From contig NZ_JAQGPN010000005.1 in NCBI RefSeq assembly GCF_028826155.1, positions 1 through 64,000 on the forward strand: a DNA stretch of 64,000 nt. Reading direction: 5' to 3'. The notes under the pieces are model-generated. The model did not search any database. It had not been told where the DNA came from and saw only the letters and a program-made list of their open reading frames with translations. Positions within the stretch are counted from its first letter, which is position 1, and every line of letters begins with the position of its first letter. A program made the translations under genes and the position numbers. The stretch is from Mesorhizobium shangrilense. Its GTDB lineage: Bacteria > Pseudomonadota > Alphaproteobacteria > Rhizobiales > Rhizobiaceae. Below are positions 54,266-63,995 of this stretch, one piece after another.

Positions 54266-54649
54266 ATGGCGCTGTTTCGCTTTCAAATCCGAAACCCGAA
54301 TCGGGACCGAGAGACAGATGCGAGCCGGCTGCAGCGGCTCCATAAGGTGCTCGACGACCTTCGCTTGGAAATAGAGCGTGAGCGAAACGGCCTTCGCGCC
54401 CGCCACGAAAAACTCGCCGCCGATGCCGCGTTTTCATATGAAGCCTTGGAGAACGATGGCGCCGAAGTGTCCATGTCCGCGAAAATCGATGACATGACCG
54501 ACACGATGATCCGCTACAGAAGGCGCATCCGATCACTGGAAAAACAGATCGGTTTCGTGATCGCGCTCCGGGGCCAGGTGGAAGTCTTTTCGCAGGAGAA
54601 CGCTGCGGAAGACCTGCCTTTGGACACCGTGCGGCAGGGACGGAGATAA
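54266..54649 (+). CDS. Small coiled-coil protein of unknown function inside the exo cluster
   Basis: 127-aa charged protein I do not recognise. Two heptad-like helical regions (LQRLHKVLDDLRLEIERERN and MIRYRRRIRSLEKQIGFVIA) suggest a coiled coil. No signal or membrane segment. GGGGA precedes the ATG. It occupies the place between exoT and exoK where Sinorhizobium has exoI and exoH. A structural or regulatory role in exopolysaccharide production is conceivable but unsupported. Confidence 0.65.
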   Translation: MALFRFQIRNPNRDRETDASRLQRLHKVLDDLRLEIERERNGLRARHEKLAADAAFSYEALENDGAEVSMSAKIDDMTDTMIRYRRRIRSLEKQIGFVIALRGQVEVFSQENAAEDLPLDTVRQGRR

Positions 54650-54807
54650 CCAGCGCTCACAAAACGTTATCGCCGTTCTTTTGGGGAATTGTGAAGGCTC
54701 GTCACATTCCGATCATACCTGTTGCCCATGTACGGACCTCGTCAGCATTCGCTGTGATTTGACAGGCGGCGTGCGAAGCCTGCTGCCAAGGTACAGATGA
54801 TGGGCCT

Positions 54808-55626
54808 GTGATTCAGAACGCGACCAACACGACCGGAAATCTCAAATCCCCTATCCTCGCCATCGGACTGTTTGTTGTCTCGCTAGCTTGCACTCCGACC
54901 GCCGCGCTCGCGGAAGAGCTCGCTGGAGGCAAATCCTTCATCGAGAATTTCGACCGCCTCGACACGAAGCATTGGTACGTTTCAGATGGTTGGGCGAATG
55001 GCGATCATCAGAACTGCACCTGGTCGAAAGGTCAGGTGGAGGTCGCCGACGGCACGCTGCGGCTGGGCTTCGCGAAGCAGCAGACCAAGGATCGCGCCTA
55101 TGTCTGCGGCGAGATCCAGACCAACCCGCGCTACGGCTACGGCGCCTACGAAATTCGCATGAAGGCGGTGGCCGGTTCAGGCCTGAACACGGGCTTCTTC
55201 ACCTATATCGGGCCTGTTCACAAACAGCCGCATGACGAGATCGATTTCGAGGTTCTCGGCAAGAACCCCTCGAAGGTGCAGATCAACACGTATGTCGACG
55301 GGAAAAACGCCGGCCCCGAAAGACTGGTGGACGTTCCCGGCGGCGCCGACCAGGGCTTCAACGACTATGCCTTCGTGTGGGAGAAGGACCGCATCCGCTG
55401 GTATGTGAACGACGAACTCGTCGGTGAAGCGACGGACCCTGCCAAGCTGCCCAGCCATGCATCCAAGATCTATCTCAGCCTGTGGGGCAGCGACACGCTG
55501 AAATCGTGGATGGGCACATTTGCAGAGCCCGCAGGACCGGTTGCCGCCGAAATCGATCGGATCGCGTTCACTGCAGCCGGCGATGCCTGCCAGTTCCCCG
55601 AATCCATCGTCTGCAAGCTGAACTGA
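54808..55626 (+). CDS. exoK: Exopolysaccharide endo-beta-1,3-1,4-glycanase ExoK (GH16)
   Basis: Secreted glycanase of 272 aa that cleaves nascent succinoglycan to lower its molecular weight. A signal peptide (about residues 13-35, ending ALA) precedes the GH16 domain. The catalytic EIDFE motif lies at 144-148, with GYGAYEIRMKAV before and DYAFVWEKDRIRWYVN after. The GTG at 54808 is the likely start, although its ribosome binding site is weak. exoL follows by 10 bases. Confidence 0.88.
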   Translation: MIQNATNTTGNLKSPILAIGLFVVSLACTPTAALAEELAGGKSFIENFDRLDTKHWYVSDGWANGDHQNCTWSKGQVEVADGTLRLGFAKQQTKDRAYVCGEIQTNPRYGYGAYEIRMKAVAGSGLNTGFFTYIGPVHKQPHDEIDFEVLGKNPSKVQINTYVDGKNAGPERLVDVPGGADQGFNDYAFVWEKDRIRWYVNDELVGEATDPAKLPSHASKIYLSLWGSDTLKSWMGTFAEPAGPVAAEIDRIAFTAAGDACQFPESIVCKLN

Positions 55627-55636
55627 GCGGCCAGGA

Positions 55637-56830
55637 GTGAATTCGATTTCCACTCTGCATGTTCTCTATCTCGTGCACGATCTCTCCGACCCGGCCGTGC
55701 GCCGTCGGGTGATCATGCTTCAGGCGGGCGGAGCCAAGGTGACGCTGGCCGGATTTCGCAGGAGCATGCACCCGGCGACTGCACAGATCGACGGGCTTTC
55801 GCCCATCGACCTGGGACCGACGCAAGACGGCAGGTTTGCGCAACGGCTCCTCGCGATTGCCAAGGCGTCGCTGTCGCTGCGTGCCAAGCTGAAGGGCATT
55901 GCAAAGCCGGACGTCATCATCGGCCGCAATCTTGAAATGCTGGCGTTGGCCAAACGGGCCAGGACGCTGCTTTCGGCCGATATCCCTGTCGCCTATGAAT
56001 GCCTCGACATCCATCGCCTCCTGCTCGGGCAGAACAAGGTGTCGAGGGCGATGCGGGGTGCCGAACGCGCGCTTGGCAGGGATGCCGCGCTGCTGATGAC
56101 GAGTTCGCCGGCCTTCGTGCGCGACTACTTCCAGCGCCTCGGGCAGATCGATGCCCCGGTGATGCTGCTGCAGAACAAGGTGCTCGATCTCTCGGACAGT
56201 TCCGCAGACCCGAGAAGCCAGGCAATCGAAGCCTCAAGTCACAAGCCGTGGACGATCGGCTGGTTCGGCGCGTTGCGCTGCCGAAAATCGCTGCACCTGC
56301 TTGCCGCGTTCACCCGGCAGATGGAAGGCCGCTACGAGGTCGTCCTGCGCGGCCGGCCGGCCTATTCGGAGTTTCCCGATTTCGACGCATTCGTCGGCTC
56401 CGAGCCGCATCTTCGCTTCGAGGGCTCCTACCGCAACCCGGAAGACCTCGCCCGGATTTATGGCGAGGTGCATTTCGCCTGGGCCATCGACTTCTTCGAG
56501 GAAGGGCTGAATTCAAGCTGGCTGCTGCCCAATCGGCTTTATGAAGGCTGTCGTTACGGTGTCGTTCCGATCGCGATGAGGCAGACCGAGACGGGTCGGT
56601 TCCTCGCCGCGCGCCAGATGGGAATCCTGCTCGACGAAGCTTCGGCTTGGACGCTTGGCGCGCGCCTCGGCGAGATGAATGCCGGCAGCTATGCGGCCGC
56701 CCGCCAGAAAATCCTGGCTGAAGACCGCGGCACGTGGGTCAGCGGTCTGCGCGACTGCCGGGCGCTGGTCGACAGGCTGAAGGCCCTGGCCGGCTCGAGT
56801 TCATCCGATGGGGCGGTGCGGGCGGCGTGA
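55637..56830 (+). CDS. exoL: Succinoglycan glucosyltransferase ExoL
   Basis: GT-B-type glucosyltransferase of 397 aa that adds an early glucose. Starts (GTG) with HVLYLVHDLSDPAVRRRV; the Rossmann half carries YECLDIHRLL and WTIGWFGALRC, and the C-terminal donor site includes FEEGLNSSWLLPNRLYEGC, matching ExoL proteins. It lies between exoK and exoA as in Sinorhizobium. The GTG is immediately preceded by AGGA, so an alternative nearby start is possible. Confidence 0.87.
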   Translation: MNSISTLHVLYLVHDLSDPAVRRRVIMLQAGGAKVTLAGFRRSMHPATAQIDGLSPIDLGPTQDGRFAQRLLAIAKASLSLRAKLKGIAKPDVIIGRNLEMLALAKRARTLLSADIPVAYECLDIHRLLLGQNKVSRAMRGAERALGRDAALLMTSSPAFVRDYFQRLGQIDAPVMLLQNKVLDLSDSSADPRSQAIEASSHKPWTIGWFGALRCRKSLHLLAAFTRQMEGRYEVVLRGRPAYSEFPDFDAFVGSEPHLRFEGSYRNPEDLARIYGEVHFAWAIDFFEEGLNSSWLLPNRLYEGCRYGVVPIAMRQTETGRFLAARQMGILLDEASAWTLGARLGEMNAGSYAAARQKILAEDRGTWVSGLRDCRALVDRLKALAGSSSSDGAVRAA

Positions 56831-56843
56831 AGCAGTGAGTGAC

Positions 56844-57854
56844 ATGGGTAGAGAGACGACGGGTTCCATGCCGGTGTTGCCGTGCATGGTGGTGATACCC
56901 TGCCTGAACGAAGCGGAACACATCGAGGCGCTGATCGACCGGCTGAGCCCGTCGGCAAACCGTCTCGGGATGAAGATCGTGGTCGTGGACGGCGGCAGCG
57001 TCGATGGAACGCAGGAGATCGTGAAGACCATCGCCGCGGCCAAGCCCGAGGTATCGCTGCTCTACAATGCCAGGAAGATCCAGAGCGCGGCGGTGAACCT
57101 TGCGGTCGAAGAACTCGGCGACCAGTTCGAAAGCTTCATCCGGATCGACGCGCATGGCGACTATCCCGAGGACTATTGCGACCGGCTGATCGAGGAGGCC
57201 GAAGCATCGCAAGCTGCGTCCGTCGTCGTTTCGATGGCGACGAAAGGTTTCGGCGCCTTCCAGAAGGCGACCGCCATTGCCCAGAATTCGAGGCTCGGCA
57301 ACGGGGGCTCGCCCCACCGGCACGGCGCCAAGGGTCATTGGACCGACCATGGACACCACGCTTTCATGCGTGTGGCCGCATTTCGATCGGTCGGCGGTTA
57401 CGACGAGAGCTTCAGCCACAACGAGGATGCCGAACTCGACTACCGACTACGGGCGGCTGGCCATCGCATCTGGATGACCGACAAGACCTTCATGGTCTAC
57501 TACCCCCGCGCATCGGTGCCGGCCCTGTTCAGGCAATATCTCGGCTACGGCAGGGGTCGCGCCAAGAACATCCTGAAACACCGGGCGATGCCGAAGATCC
57601 GGCAGATGATTCCGCTGATGGTGTTCCCCGTGGTTGTCGGCATGTCGCTGGCGTTCCTCAACCTTGCCGCGCTGCTGCCGGCCGGCTTGTGGGCTGCGGC
57701 TTGCCTCGGCTACGGCGCATGGATGGCGGTCAGCCAGCGCAATCCTTACGCTCCGCTCGCCGGGTTTTCCGCCATGGTGATGCACCTCGCCTGGTCCGCG
57801 GGCTTCTGGCTGCAGTTGCTGAATTTCCGAAAGCGCGAGGCGCCTGCACCATGA
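56844..57854 (+). CDS. exoA: Succinoglycan glucosyltransferase ExoA
   Basis: Membrane-associated GT2 transferase of 336 aa that adds the first glucose onto the galactosyl lipid. MVVIPCLNEAEHIEALIDRL, the DD-equivalent VVVDGGSVDGT, the FIRIDAHGDYPEDY loop and the FSHNEDAELDYRL acceptor motif, then RQYLGYGRGRAKNI (the QY-x-x-GRG block). The last 90 residues form membrane segments. The start at 56844 was chosen by similarity; the frame is open to 56808 within exoL. Its stop overlaps the exoM start by 4 bases. Confidence 0.88.
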   Translation: MGRETTGSMPVLPCMVVIPCLNEAEHIEALIDRLSPSANRLGMKIVVVDGGSVDGTQEIVKTIAAAKPEVSLLYNARKIQSAAVNLAVEELGDQFESFIRIDAHGDYPEDYCDRLIEEAEASQAASVVVSMATKGFGAFQKATAIAQNSRLGNGGSPHRHGAKGHWTDHGHHAFMRVAAFRSVGGYDESFSHNEDAELDYRLRAAGHRIWMTDKTFMVYYPRASVPALFRQYLGYGRGRAKNILKHRAMPKIRQMIPLMVFPVVVGMSLAFLNLAALLPAGLWAAACLGYGAWMAVSQRNPYAPLAGFSAMVMHLAWSAGFWLQLLNFRKREAPAP

Positions 57855-58792
57855 CCACCGGCGGAACCTTGCGAATTGATGTCTGCGTATGCACCTATCG
57901 CAGGCGCGAGTTGGACGACACGCTGCTCTCGATAGCCGCGCTGAGCTTGCCGGCGAACGCGACGGTGAGGGTAATCGTGGCCGACAACGATGTCGTGCCG
58001 AGCGCGCGGGAACGCGTCTATGCCCTGGCCGCGGAACTTCCGTTCCCGGTCGCCTATGTGCACTGCCCGGCATCCAACATTTCCATCGCGCGCAATGCCT
58101 GCGTCGAAAATAGCACGGGCGACTATCTCGCCTTCATCGACGACGATGAGACGGCGTCGGAGGAATGGCTGGCCGAGTTGCTGCAGGTGGCCGAATCGAC
58201 CGGAGCGGATGCCGTGCTCGGGCCGGTGCAGGCCGTCTATTCCGATGATGCGCCCGGCTGGATGAAGCGCGGCGATTTTCACTCGACCGCTCCCGTCTGG
58301 GTCAATGGCGATATCCGCACCGGCTATACCTGCAACGTGCTGCTGCGCCTCGCCTCGCCCCACGTTTCGCAACGCCGGTTCAATCTCGCGCTTGGCAGCA
58401 CGGGCGGCGAGGACACCGAGTATTTCACGCAGCTGCACCAGGCTGGCGGCCGGATCACCTTTGCGCCGGCAGCAACGGTCTACGAAAAAGTTCCCCAGAA
58501 CCGTGCGCTGTTCAACTGGCTCACGAAACGCCGGTTCAGGTTCGGACAGACCCATGGCCGACTGCTCGGCGAAACACGCCAGGGTCTCGCGGGCCTGCGG
58601 CAGGTCGGCCTTGCCGCGGCGAAGGCAGGCTATTGCTTCGCTGCCGCCGCAGCGCTCGCAATCGCCCCGGTAAGGCGCAATCGCTTCGTGCTGCGGGGCA
58701 TACTGCATTCCGGCGTGGTCAGCGGGCTGCTCGGCTTCCGTGAAATCCGCCAGTATGGCGAAGCGGAGAGGCGGCAGCCCGATGCGGCCTGA
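57851..58792 (+). CDS. exoM: Succinoglycan glucosyltransferase ExoM
   Basis: GT2 transferase of 313 aa. IDVCVCTYRRRELDDTLLSI, the metal motif YLAFIDDDETASEEWL and GGEDTEYFTQLH. A C-terminal hydrophobic region (AGYCFAAAAALAIAP) suggests membrane association. ATGA overlap with exoA and an 11-base overlap with exoO indicate coupled translation within the exoL-A-M-O run. Confidence 0.88.
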   Translation: MTTGGTLRIDVCVCTYRRRELDDTLLSIAALSLPANATVRVIVADNDVVPSARERVYALAAELPFPVAYVHCPASNISIARNACVENSTGDYLAFIDDDETASEEWLAELLQVAESTGADAVLGPVQAVYSDDAPGWMKRGDFHSTAPVWVNGDIRTGYTCNVLLRLASPHVSQRRFNLALGSTGGEDTEYFTQLHQAGGRITFAPAATVYEKVPQNRALFNWLTKRRFRFGQTHGRLLGETRQGLAGLRQVGLAAAKAGYCFAAAAALAIAPVRRNRFVLRGILHSGVVSGLLGFREIRQYGEAERRQPDAA

Positions 58793-59744
58793 CGTTAGCT
58801 TCGTGATCGCCGCGTTCAACGCGGAGCGGTCGATCGCTCGCGCCATCGAAAGTGCGATCGCCCAGCGCGACGTGACCGTGGAGGTTGTGGTCGTCGACGA
58901 CTGCTCCTCCGACCGGACCGTCGAGGTGGCATGTTCCTTTCCGGCCGAGTTGGTGCGGGTGGTCCAGCTCGAGAAGAACCGCGGCGCGGGCGCCGCGCGC
59001 AATGCCGGGCTGGAGATCGCGCGCGGGCGCTGGATCGCGGTGCTCGACTCCGACGACACGGTCTATCCGGACCGTCTCGCCCGAATGATCCGCCGCGCCG
59101 AGCGGTTCGATGCCCAGATCGCGGTCGACAATCTCAGCGTGGTGCAGGAGGCGAATGGCGCCGAAACGGTCATGTTCGAGTCGGCGCGACTGGCAAGTCT
59201 TTCCGAGCTCAGCCTCGCCGACTTCATTGCGGCAAACCTGCTGTTCGAGAACACTTTCTCGTTCGGCTACATGAAGCCGATTTTCGAGCGACGCTTCGTC
59301 GAGCGAAACGCCTTGCGCTACGTCGAGACGGTGCGCATCGGCGAGGACTATGTCTTTCTCGCCTCGGCGCTGGCGAGAGGCGGCCGCTGCGTCGTGGTCT
59401 CCGAGCCGGGCTACGCCTACCATATTCGATCGGGCTCCATCTCCCGCGTGCTCGAGCTGCACCACGTCGAAGCGATGCTGGCCGCCGATGAAGCCTTCAT
59501 GCGGGACCATCCGCTGGATCAGGCCGCGCAGACCGCGCAGGCGAGGCGCATGCGCAGCCTTGAAGAGGGCAGATCCTTCCTCACTCTCGTGCAGCATCTG
59601 AAGCAGCGCGCGCCGTTGAAGGCGATCATGACTGCGCTACGCGATCCGATGGCGGTCAGGCATCTGAAGATGCCGATCGCAGCCAGGCTGCATCGGCTCG
59701 GCAAGGCGTTCCGTTCGCGAGGGACACTCCAACAGACCGGATAG
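58782..59744 (+). CDS. exoO: Succinoglycan glucosyltransferase ExoO
   Basis: GT2 transferase of 320 aa. [53 protein letters not shown] and [13 protein letters not shown] are all in place. The ATG at 58782 follows GGAGAGGCGG; an upstream GTG at 58740 or ATG at 58755 would lengthen it inside exoM. It adds a middle glucose of the repeat. exoN follows after 50 bases. Confidence 0.87.
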   Translation: MRPDVSFVIAAFNAERSIARAIESAIAQRDVTVEVVVVDDCSSDRTVEVACSFPAELVRVVQLEKNRGAGAARNAGLEIARGRWIAVLDSDDTVYPDRLARMIRRAERFDAQIAVDNLSVVQEANGAETVMFESARLASLSELSLADFIAANLLFENTFSFGYMKPIFERRFVERNALRYVETVRIGEDYVFLASALARGGRCVVVSEPGYAYHIRSGSISRVLELHHVEAMLAADEAFMRDHPLDQAAQTAQARRMRSLEEGRSFLTLVQHLKQRAPLKAIMTALRDPMAVRHLKMPIAARLHRLGKAFRSRGTLQQTG

Positions 59745-59794
59745 GCGGAAAACACGGAATTGGGCGGGGGCGCAATTTCCACGAGGGATATGAC

Positions 59795-60691
59795 ATGCAG
59801 AAAGTCAGAAAAGCAGTGATACCGGTGGCTGGCCTCGGAACGCGGTTCCTTCCGGCCACGAAGGCCATGCCGAAGGAAATGCTGACCGTGGTCGATCGTC
59901 CCGTCGTGCAATACGCCGTCGACGAGGCCCTGGAGGCGGGCATCGAGCACATCGTGTTCGTCACCGGGCGCAACAAGCACGTGATCGAGGACTACTTCGA
60001 CATCCAGCCGGAACTGCTCGACACACTGACCCAAGCGAAAAAGCACCATCAACTGGCGACGCTGCAGACGATGCAACTGCCGGCAGGAGCGGTCAGCTTC
60101 ACGCGGCAGCAGGCGCCGGATGGCCTCGGCCACGCCGTCTGGTGCGCCCGCGACATCGTCGGCGACGAGCCCTTCGCCCTTCTCCTGCCGGACATGGTCT
60201 CGTTCGGGAAGAAGGGATGTCTTGCCGGCGTGATGGAGCTCTACGGGAAGACGGGGGGCAATGTCATTGCCGTCGAGCAATGTGATCCGACCGAAACCAA
60301 CAAATACGGAATCGTCGGCAAAGGCGCGGACGTCGGCTCGGGATTTGTCGTAACCGAGATGGTCGAAAAGCCGGCTCCCGCCGTCGCTCCTTCAAATTAT
60401 TACATCAACGGACGCTATGTCCTGCAGCCGGAAGTGTTCGAGCTTCTCGGCACACAGGAGCGCGGCGCGGGCGACGAGATCCAGCTGACCGACGCCATGA
60501 AGCGGCTTTCCGAAACCCAGCGTTTCCATGCGCATCCATTCGACGGACGCATGTTCGACTGCGGCTCCAAGGAAGGCTTCATCCAGGCGAATGTGGCCTT
60601 GGCGCTTGCCCGCGGCGACATCCGCGATCTCGTCTTCGAGCCGATAGCAGAGATGATGGCTCAAGCAGGATCCCGCGCCGAAGCGGCCTGA
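59795..60691 (+). CDS. exoN: UTP-glucose-1-phosphate uridylyltransferase ExoN
   Basis: Cytoplasmic enzyme of 298 aa that makes UDP-glucose for the exopolysaccharide. [56 protein letters not shown] and MVEKPAP match GalU/ExoN. It lies between exoO and exoP as in Sinorhizobium. A perfect 13-bp hairpin follows the stop. Confidence 0.93.
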   Translation: MQKVRKAVIPVAGLGTRFLPATKAMPKEMLTVVDRPVVQYAVDEALEAGIEHIVFVTGRNKHVIEDYFDIQPELLDTLTQAKKHHQLATLQTMQLPAGAVSFTRQQAPDGLGHAVWCARDIVGDEPFALLLPDMVSFGKKGCLAGVMELYGKTGGNVIAVEQCDPTETNKYGIVGKGADVGSGFVVTEMVEKPAPAVAPSNYYINGRYVLQPEVFELLGTQERGAGDEIQLTDAMKRLSETQRFHAHPFDGRMFDCGSKEGFIQANVALALARGDIRDLVFEPIAEMMAQAGSRAEAA

Positions 60692-60705
60692 GCACATCTC
60701 ACCTG

Positions 60706-60736
60706 TCCACAGCCGGACGCAGTGTCCGGCTGTGGA
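60706..60736 (+). terminator. Strong hairpin between exoN and exoP
   Basis: TCCACAGCCGGAC (60706-60718) pairs perfectly with GTCCGGCTGTGGA (60724-60736) around GCAGT. There is no U-run on either side. It could be an attenuator that sets ExoP level relative to the transferases, or a Rho-independent-like end. Confidence 0.6.
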
Positions 60737-60878
60737 GACCCTTGCGATCTGATGCACCTGTCGCCGCAGATGGCATGAGACGCATTCTCGCCCAATAGGC
60801 ATGTTTGATGCCGCCTCGTCGCGGCTCCCCAACGGCAGCCAGGAAGAACAAAAGCGGCGTGCGACGCCTGCGAGGACC

Positions 60879-63218
60879 ATGCATCAGACCAGCTTTCCGC
60901 CGCGCAGCCGGCTGTCGATCGCATCCGAGGATGCAGACCGCTTCATCGACGTGGAGAGGCTGGCCGCGATCGCGCTGCGGCAGACAAGGGTTGTGGCGCT
61001 TTGCGCCGCCGTCGGCCTCGCTCTCGGCGTTCTCTATCTTGTCTTCACGCCCGCCGAATACACGGCCGCGACGCGCATCCTGCTTGACGACAGCCTCACC
61101 AAATTCGCCGAGGAGAAGGATGGGGCGCCGGTTCGGATCCAGGCGGATTCGATGATTTCCAGCGAGGTGGAGATCCTGAAATCCGCCCGTCTTGCGCGCG
61201 CCGTCGTGCTGGCCGAGAAGCTGCATCACAACGAGGCATTCCTGAACCCGCCGCGCTCGCCGATCGGATGGGCCAAGGACCAGGTCAAGAGCATTGCCGG
61301 ACTGTTTTCGTTCAGCGCGACGCCTTCCGCTGCTTCGGGCGAGAACGCCAGGATCGGAAAGGCCGTCGCGCTTTTGCAAAGCTCGCTGAGAGCCGAGCGG
61401 GCGGGGCGGAGCTACGTGATCGACGTGTCGTTCAAGTCCAACGACCGCAATCTGGCCGGCGCCATCACGCGCGCCTATGCCGAAGCGTATCTTTCCGATC
61501 AGCTGGACGCCAACTTCGACGCCACTCAGCGCGCCACCATCTGGCTGCAGGGACGGCTGGACGAACTGCGCGACAGTTCACAGGCCGCCGCGCTCGAGGT
61601 CGCAAAGTTCCGCGCCGAAAACGGACTGACCGCGGCGCGAGGCGAATTGATTTCGGAGCAGCAGCTGTCCGACCTGAACAGCCAGCTGATCCTCGCACAG
61701 GCCGAGACGGCCAACGCGTTCGGCCGCTACAGCCAGTTCAAGTCGATCATCGACAGCGGTCCGGAAAACGCCGTCAGGAATGCGACGATCCCGTCCGACA
61801 ACGGCAACAGCGCCGTCATCAACGATCTCAAGACGCGTTACCTCGGCGTCACCAAGCGCGAGCGGGAGATCGCCGCCCGCTTCGGCGAAGACCATGCCCA
61901 GGCGGTTGCGCTGCGTCGCGAGGAAGCCGATCTCGAGCGGCAGATCTTCCGGGAGCTGCAACAGATCACCGAGAGCTATCGCAACGAATATGAAGTCGCC
62001 AAGGCGCGTGAGACCTCGTTGCGCGAAAATGTCGGCGACATGGCGGGCCAGAGTTCTGAAACCAGCGAGTCCATGGTGCAGCTGCGCGCACTGGAGCAGA
62101 GATCCACGGCCCTGGCGGCGCTCTACCAGACCTTCCTGGCCCGCCACGAGGAAGCCTCGCAGCAACGCTCGTTTCCCATCGCCAAGGCACGTGTGATCTC
62201 CGAGGCCGGTAATCCGGTCTCGCCCTCGAGCCCGCGCAAGACCATGGTGCTGGGCCTGTCGCTGGTGCTGGGCGTCTTTGCCGGAGCTGGGGTGGGCGCC
62301 CTGCAGGAATTCAGGGAGCGGTTCTTCCGCACGGGGGATGATGTCCGCTCCGCACTCAACATCAGTTTCCTTGGCTACCTGCCGATCGTCGGCGCGGGTC
62401 TGGCGACGGCGACGAGGCCGGCCGCGACTGGCCCGAGACCCGGAGACAGGCTGCCGCCGGATCAGGGCGACCCCGTCACTCCGGGCATATTGCGGGTCGC
62501 CGTCAAGGCGCCCGCCTCCTTGTTTGCGGAAACGTTGCGCAACGCCAAGATCGCCATCGATGTCGTTCTGCAGAACAAGCCCTGCAAGGTGATCGGTTTC
62601 GTCTCGGTGCTGCCGCACGAGGGCAAAACGACGGCAGCGGCAAATTTCGCCGGCCTGCTCGCTTCCCAGGGGGCACGGACGCTGCTCATCGACGGCGATC
62701 TCAGGAATCCCGGGCTGAGCCGCGGTCTCGCGCTGGCGCCTGACAAGGGGCTGGTCGAAGCGATCGTCGGCCATCAACCTTGGCGAAGCGCGGTGTTGGT
62801 CGACCGTTCAACCAAGCTCGCAGTCATGCCCGCAACGTTGCGAGGACGTCTGTCTCACACCAGCGAACTCATATCGGGGCCGGGGATGCGCGACCTGATC
62901 GAGGAGGCGCGCACGGCCTACGACTACATCATCGTCGACCTGCCGCCGCTCGGCCCGGTCGTCGACGCCAAGGCCTTCGCGCCGCTGGCAGACGGCTTCG
63001 TGCTGGTAGCCGAATGGGGACAGACGCCGCGCGCGCTCGTTCGCGCCACCTTGCAGGCGGAGCCTGAACTCGCGGCCAAGGTGCTCGGAATCATGCTCAA
63101 CAAGGCGGATATGAAGAAACTGGCGCGTTACGCGTCCTTCGGCGGCTCGGAACAGTATCTCGACCGCTACTCCGCCTACTACGTCGAGCAGGTCGGCATG
63201 AACGGCAAGGCCGGCTAG
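60879..63218 (+). CDS. exoP: Exopolysaccharide polymerisation/export protein ExoP (Wzc-like bacterial tyrosine kinase)
   Basis: Inner-membrane co-polymerase of about 779 aa that controls chain length. N-terminal Wzz domain with first helix (VVALCAAVGLALGVLYLVFT), a long periplasmic coiled coil, second helix (TMVLGLSLVLGVFAGAGVGA) and a cytoplasmic BY-kinase domain: Walker A VLPHEGKTTAAA, Walker A' TLLIDGDLRNPGL, Walker B YIIVDLPPLGPV. The C-terminus has a tyrosine cluster (YLDRYSAYYVEQ), the expected autophosphorylation site. ATG 60801 in frame would give 805 aa; 60879 is preferred for a size nearer known ExoP. The gene abuts the convergent phosphatase gene. Confidence 0.9.
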   Translation: MHQTSFPPRSRLSIASEDADRFIDVERLAAIALRQTRVVALCAAVGLALGVLYLVFTPAEYTAATRILLDDSLTKFAEEKDGAPVRIQADSMISSEVEILKSARLARAVVLAEKLHHNEAFLNPPRSPIGWAKDQVKSIAGLFSFSATPSAASGENARIGKAVALLQSSLRAERAGRSYVIDVSFKSNDRNLAGAITRAYAEAYLSDQLDANFDATQRATIWLQGRLDELRDSSQAAALEVAKFRAENGLTAARGELISEQQLSDLNSQLILAQAETANAFGRYSQFKSIIDSGPENAVRNATIPSDNGNSAVINDLKTRYLGVTKREREIAARFGEDHAQAVALRREEADLERQIFRELQQITESYRNEYEVAKARETSLRENVGDMAGQSSETSESMVQLRALEQRSTALAALYQTFLARHEEASQQRSFPIAKARVISEAGNPVSPSSPRKTMVLGLSLVLGVFAGAGVGALQEFRERFFRTGDDVRSALNISFLGYLPIVGAGLATATRPAATGPRPGDRLPPDQGDPVTPGILRVAVKAPASLFAETLRNAKIAIDVVLQNKPCKVIGFVSVLPHEGKTTAAANFAGLLASQGARTLLIDGDLRNPGLSRGLALAPDKGLVEAIVGHQPWRSAVLVDRSTKLAVMPATLRGRLSHTSELISGPGMRDLIEEARTAYDYIIVDLPPLGPVVDAKAFAPLADGFVLVAEWGQTPRALVRATLQAEPELAAKVLGIMLNKADMKKLARYASFGGSEQYLDRYSAYYVEQVGMNGKAG

Positions 63219-63995
63219 TCAATTGGTCAGATATTGTCCCTTGTCCTGCCAGATGCGCAAGGCGGTCAGGCGGCCCCCGAAGACCGCGCCGGTGTCGATG
63301 TTGACGCGCCTGCCTTCCCGTTCCGGCTCGGAAACGGGCGTGTGACCATGAACCACATATTTCCTGAGCAGGGAGACGCGTTCGTAGAAATCCGACCGGA
63401 TGAGCACCAGGTCGTCGTCCGATTGCTGGTCGATGGCGAGTTCGGGACGGAGCCCGGCATGCACGAAGATGAAGCGCGGCGCCTCGACCAGGATCGGCAT
63501 CGATCTCAGGAAGGCGACGTGTGCGGCCGGAATTGCTTTTCTGATCACTTCGTCGACCTGCCGGCCGGATCGGTAGACCTGATTGAGGCGCTCAGGGTCG
63601 ATGCCGTAGGAATGCAGGGTCGACGCCGCGCCCATGCCCATCCACTCCGCCAGCCCGAGCCGGCCGTCGATGTAGTCGAGCATCATGACTTCATGGTTTC
63701 CTGCCAGGCAGATGCGTTCGAAGCCTGCAGGCGGGGGCGCGCTCAGATGATCCAGGACCTGCGACGATGCCGGTCCCCGATCGACATAGTCGCCGAGCAT
63801 GATGATCAGCTTGCGGCCCGGAAGATCCTTCCCGTCCGCCACGATGGCGCGCTCCAGCGAAAGCAGTTCGTCCAGACACCCATGGACATCGCCCACCGCA
63901 TAAATGGCGACGCCGGCGGTATCCAGCCTCAGCCGCGCCCTGCGCTCCCTGTCCGCGTGTTTGCGCAGGCCCAGAAGGCCGGCCAGCTTTCTCAT
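63219..63995 (-). CDS. PPP-type metallophosphoesterase (serine/threonine phosphatase-like)
   Basis: 258-aa calcineurin-like phosphatase. Metal motifs GDVHG (residues 35-39), GDYVDRG (68-74), GNHE, FVHAGL and VVHGHTPV are all present, as in bacterial PrpA/PP1-type protein phosphatases and ApaH relatives. No signal peptide. It is convergent with exoP, their stop codons directly adjacent with no terminator between, so the transcripts should overlap. Whether it acts on phosphotyrosine of ExoP is unknown; PPP enzymes usually prefer Ser/Thr or nucleotides. Confidence 0.87.
   Translation of the reverse strand: MRKLAGLLGLRKHADRERRARLRLDTAGVAIYAVGDVHGCLDELLSLERAIVADGKDLPGRKLIIMLGDYVDRGPASSQVLDHLSAPPPAGFERICLAGNHEVMMLDYIDGRLGLAEWMGMGAASTLHSYGIDPERLNQVYRSGRQVDEVIRKAIPAAHVAFLRSMPILVEAPRFIFVHAGLRPELAIDQQSDDDLVLIRSDFYERVSLLRKYVVHGHTPVSEPEREGRRVNIDTGAVFGGRLTALRIWQDKGQYLTN

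Noticed and set aside
56882..58792. Plus-strand 636-codon frame covering exoA and exoM
   Set aside because: The first half is an out-of-frame shadow of exoA; only the part from 57851 is exoM.
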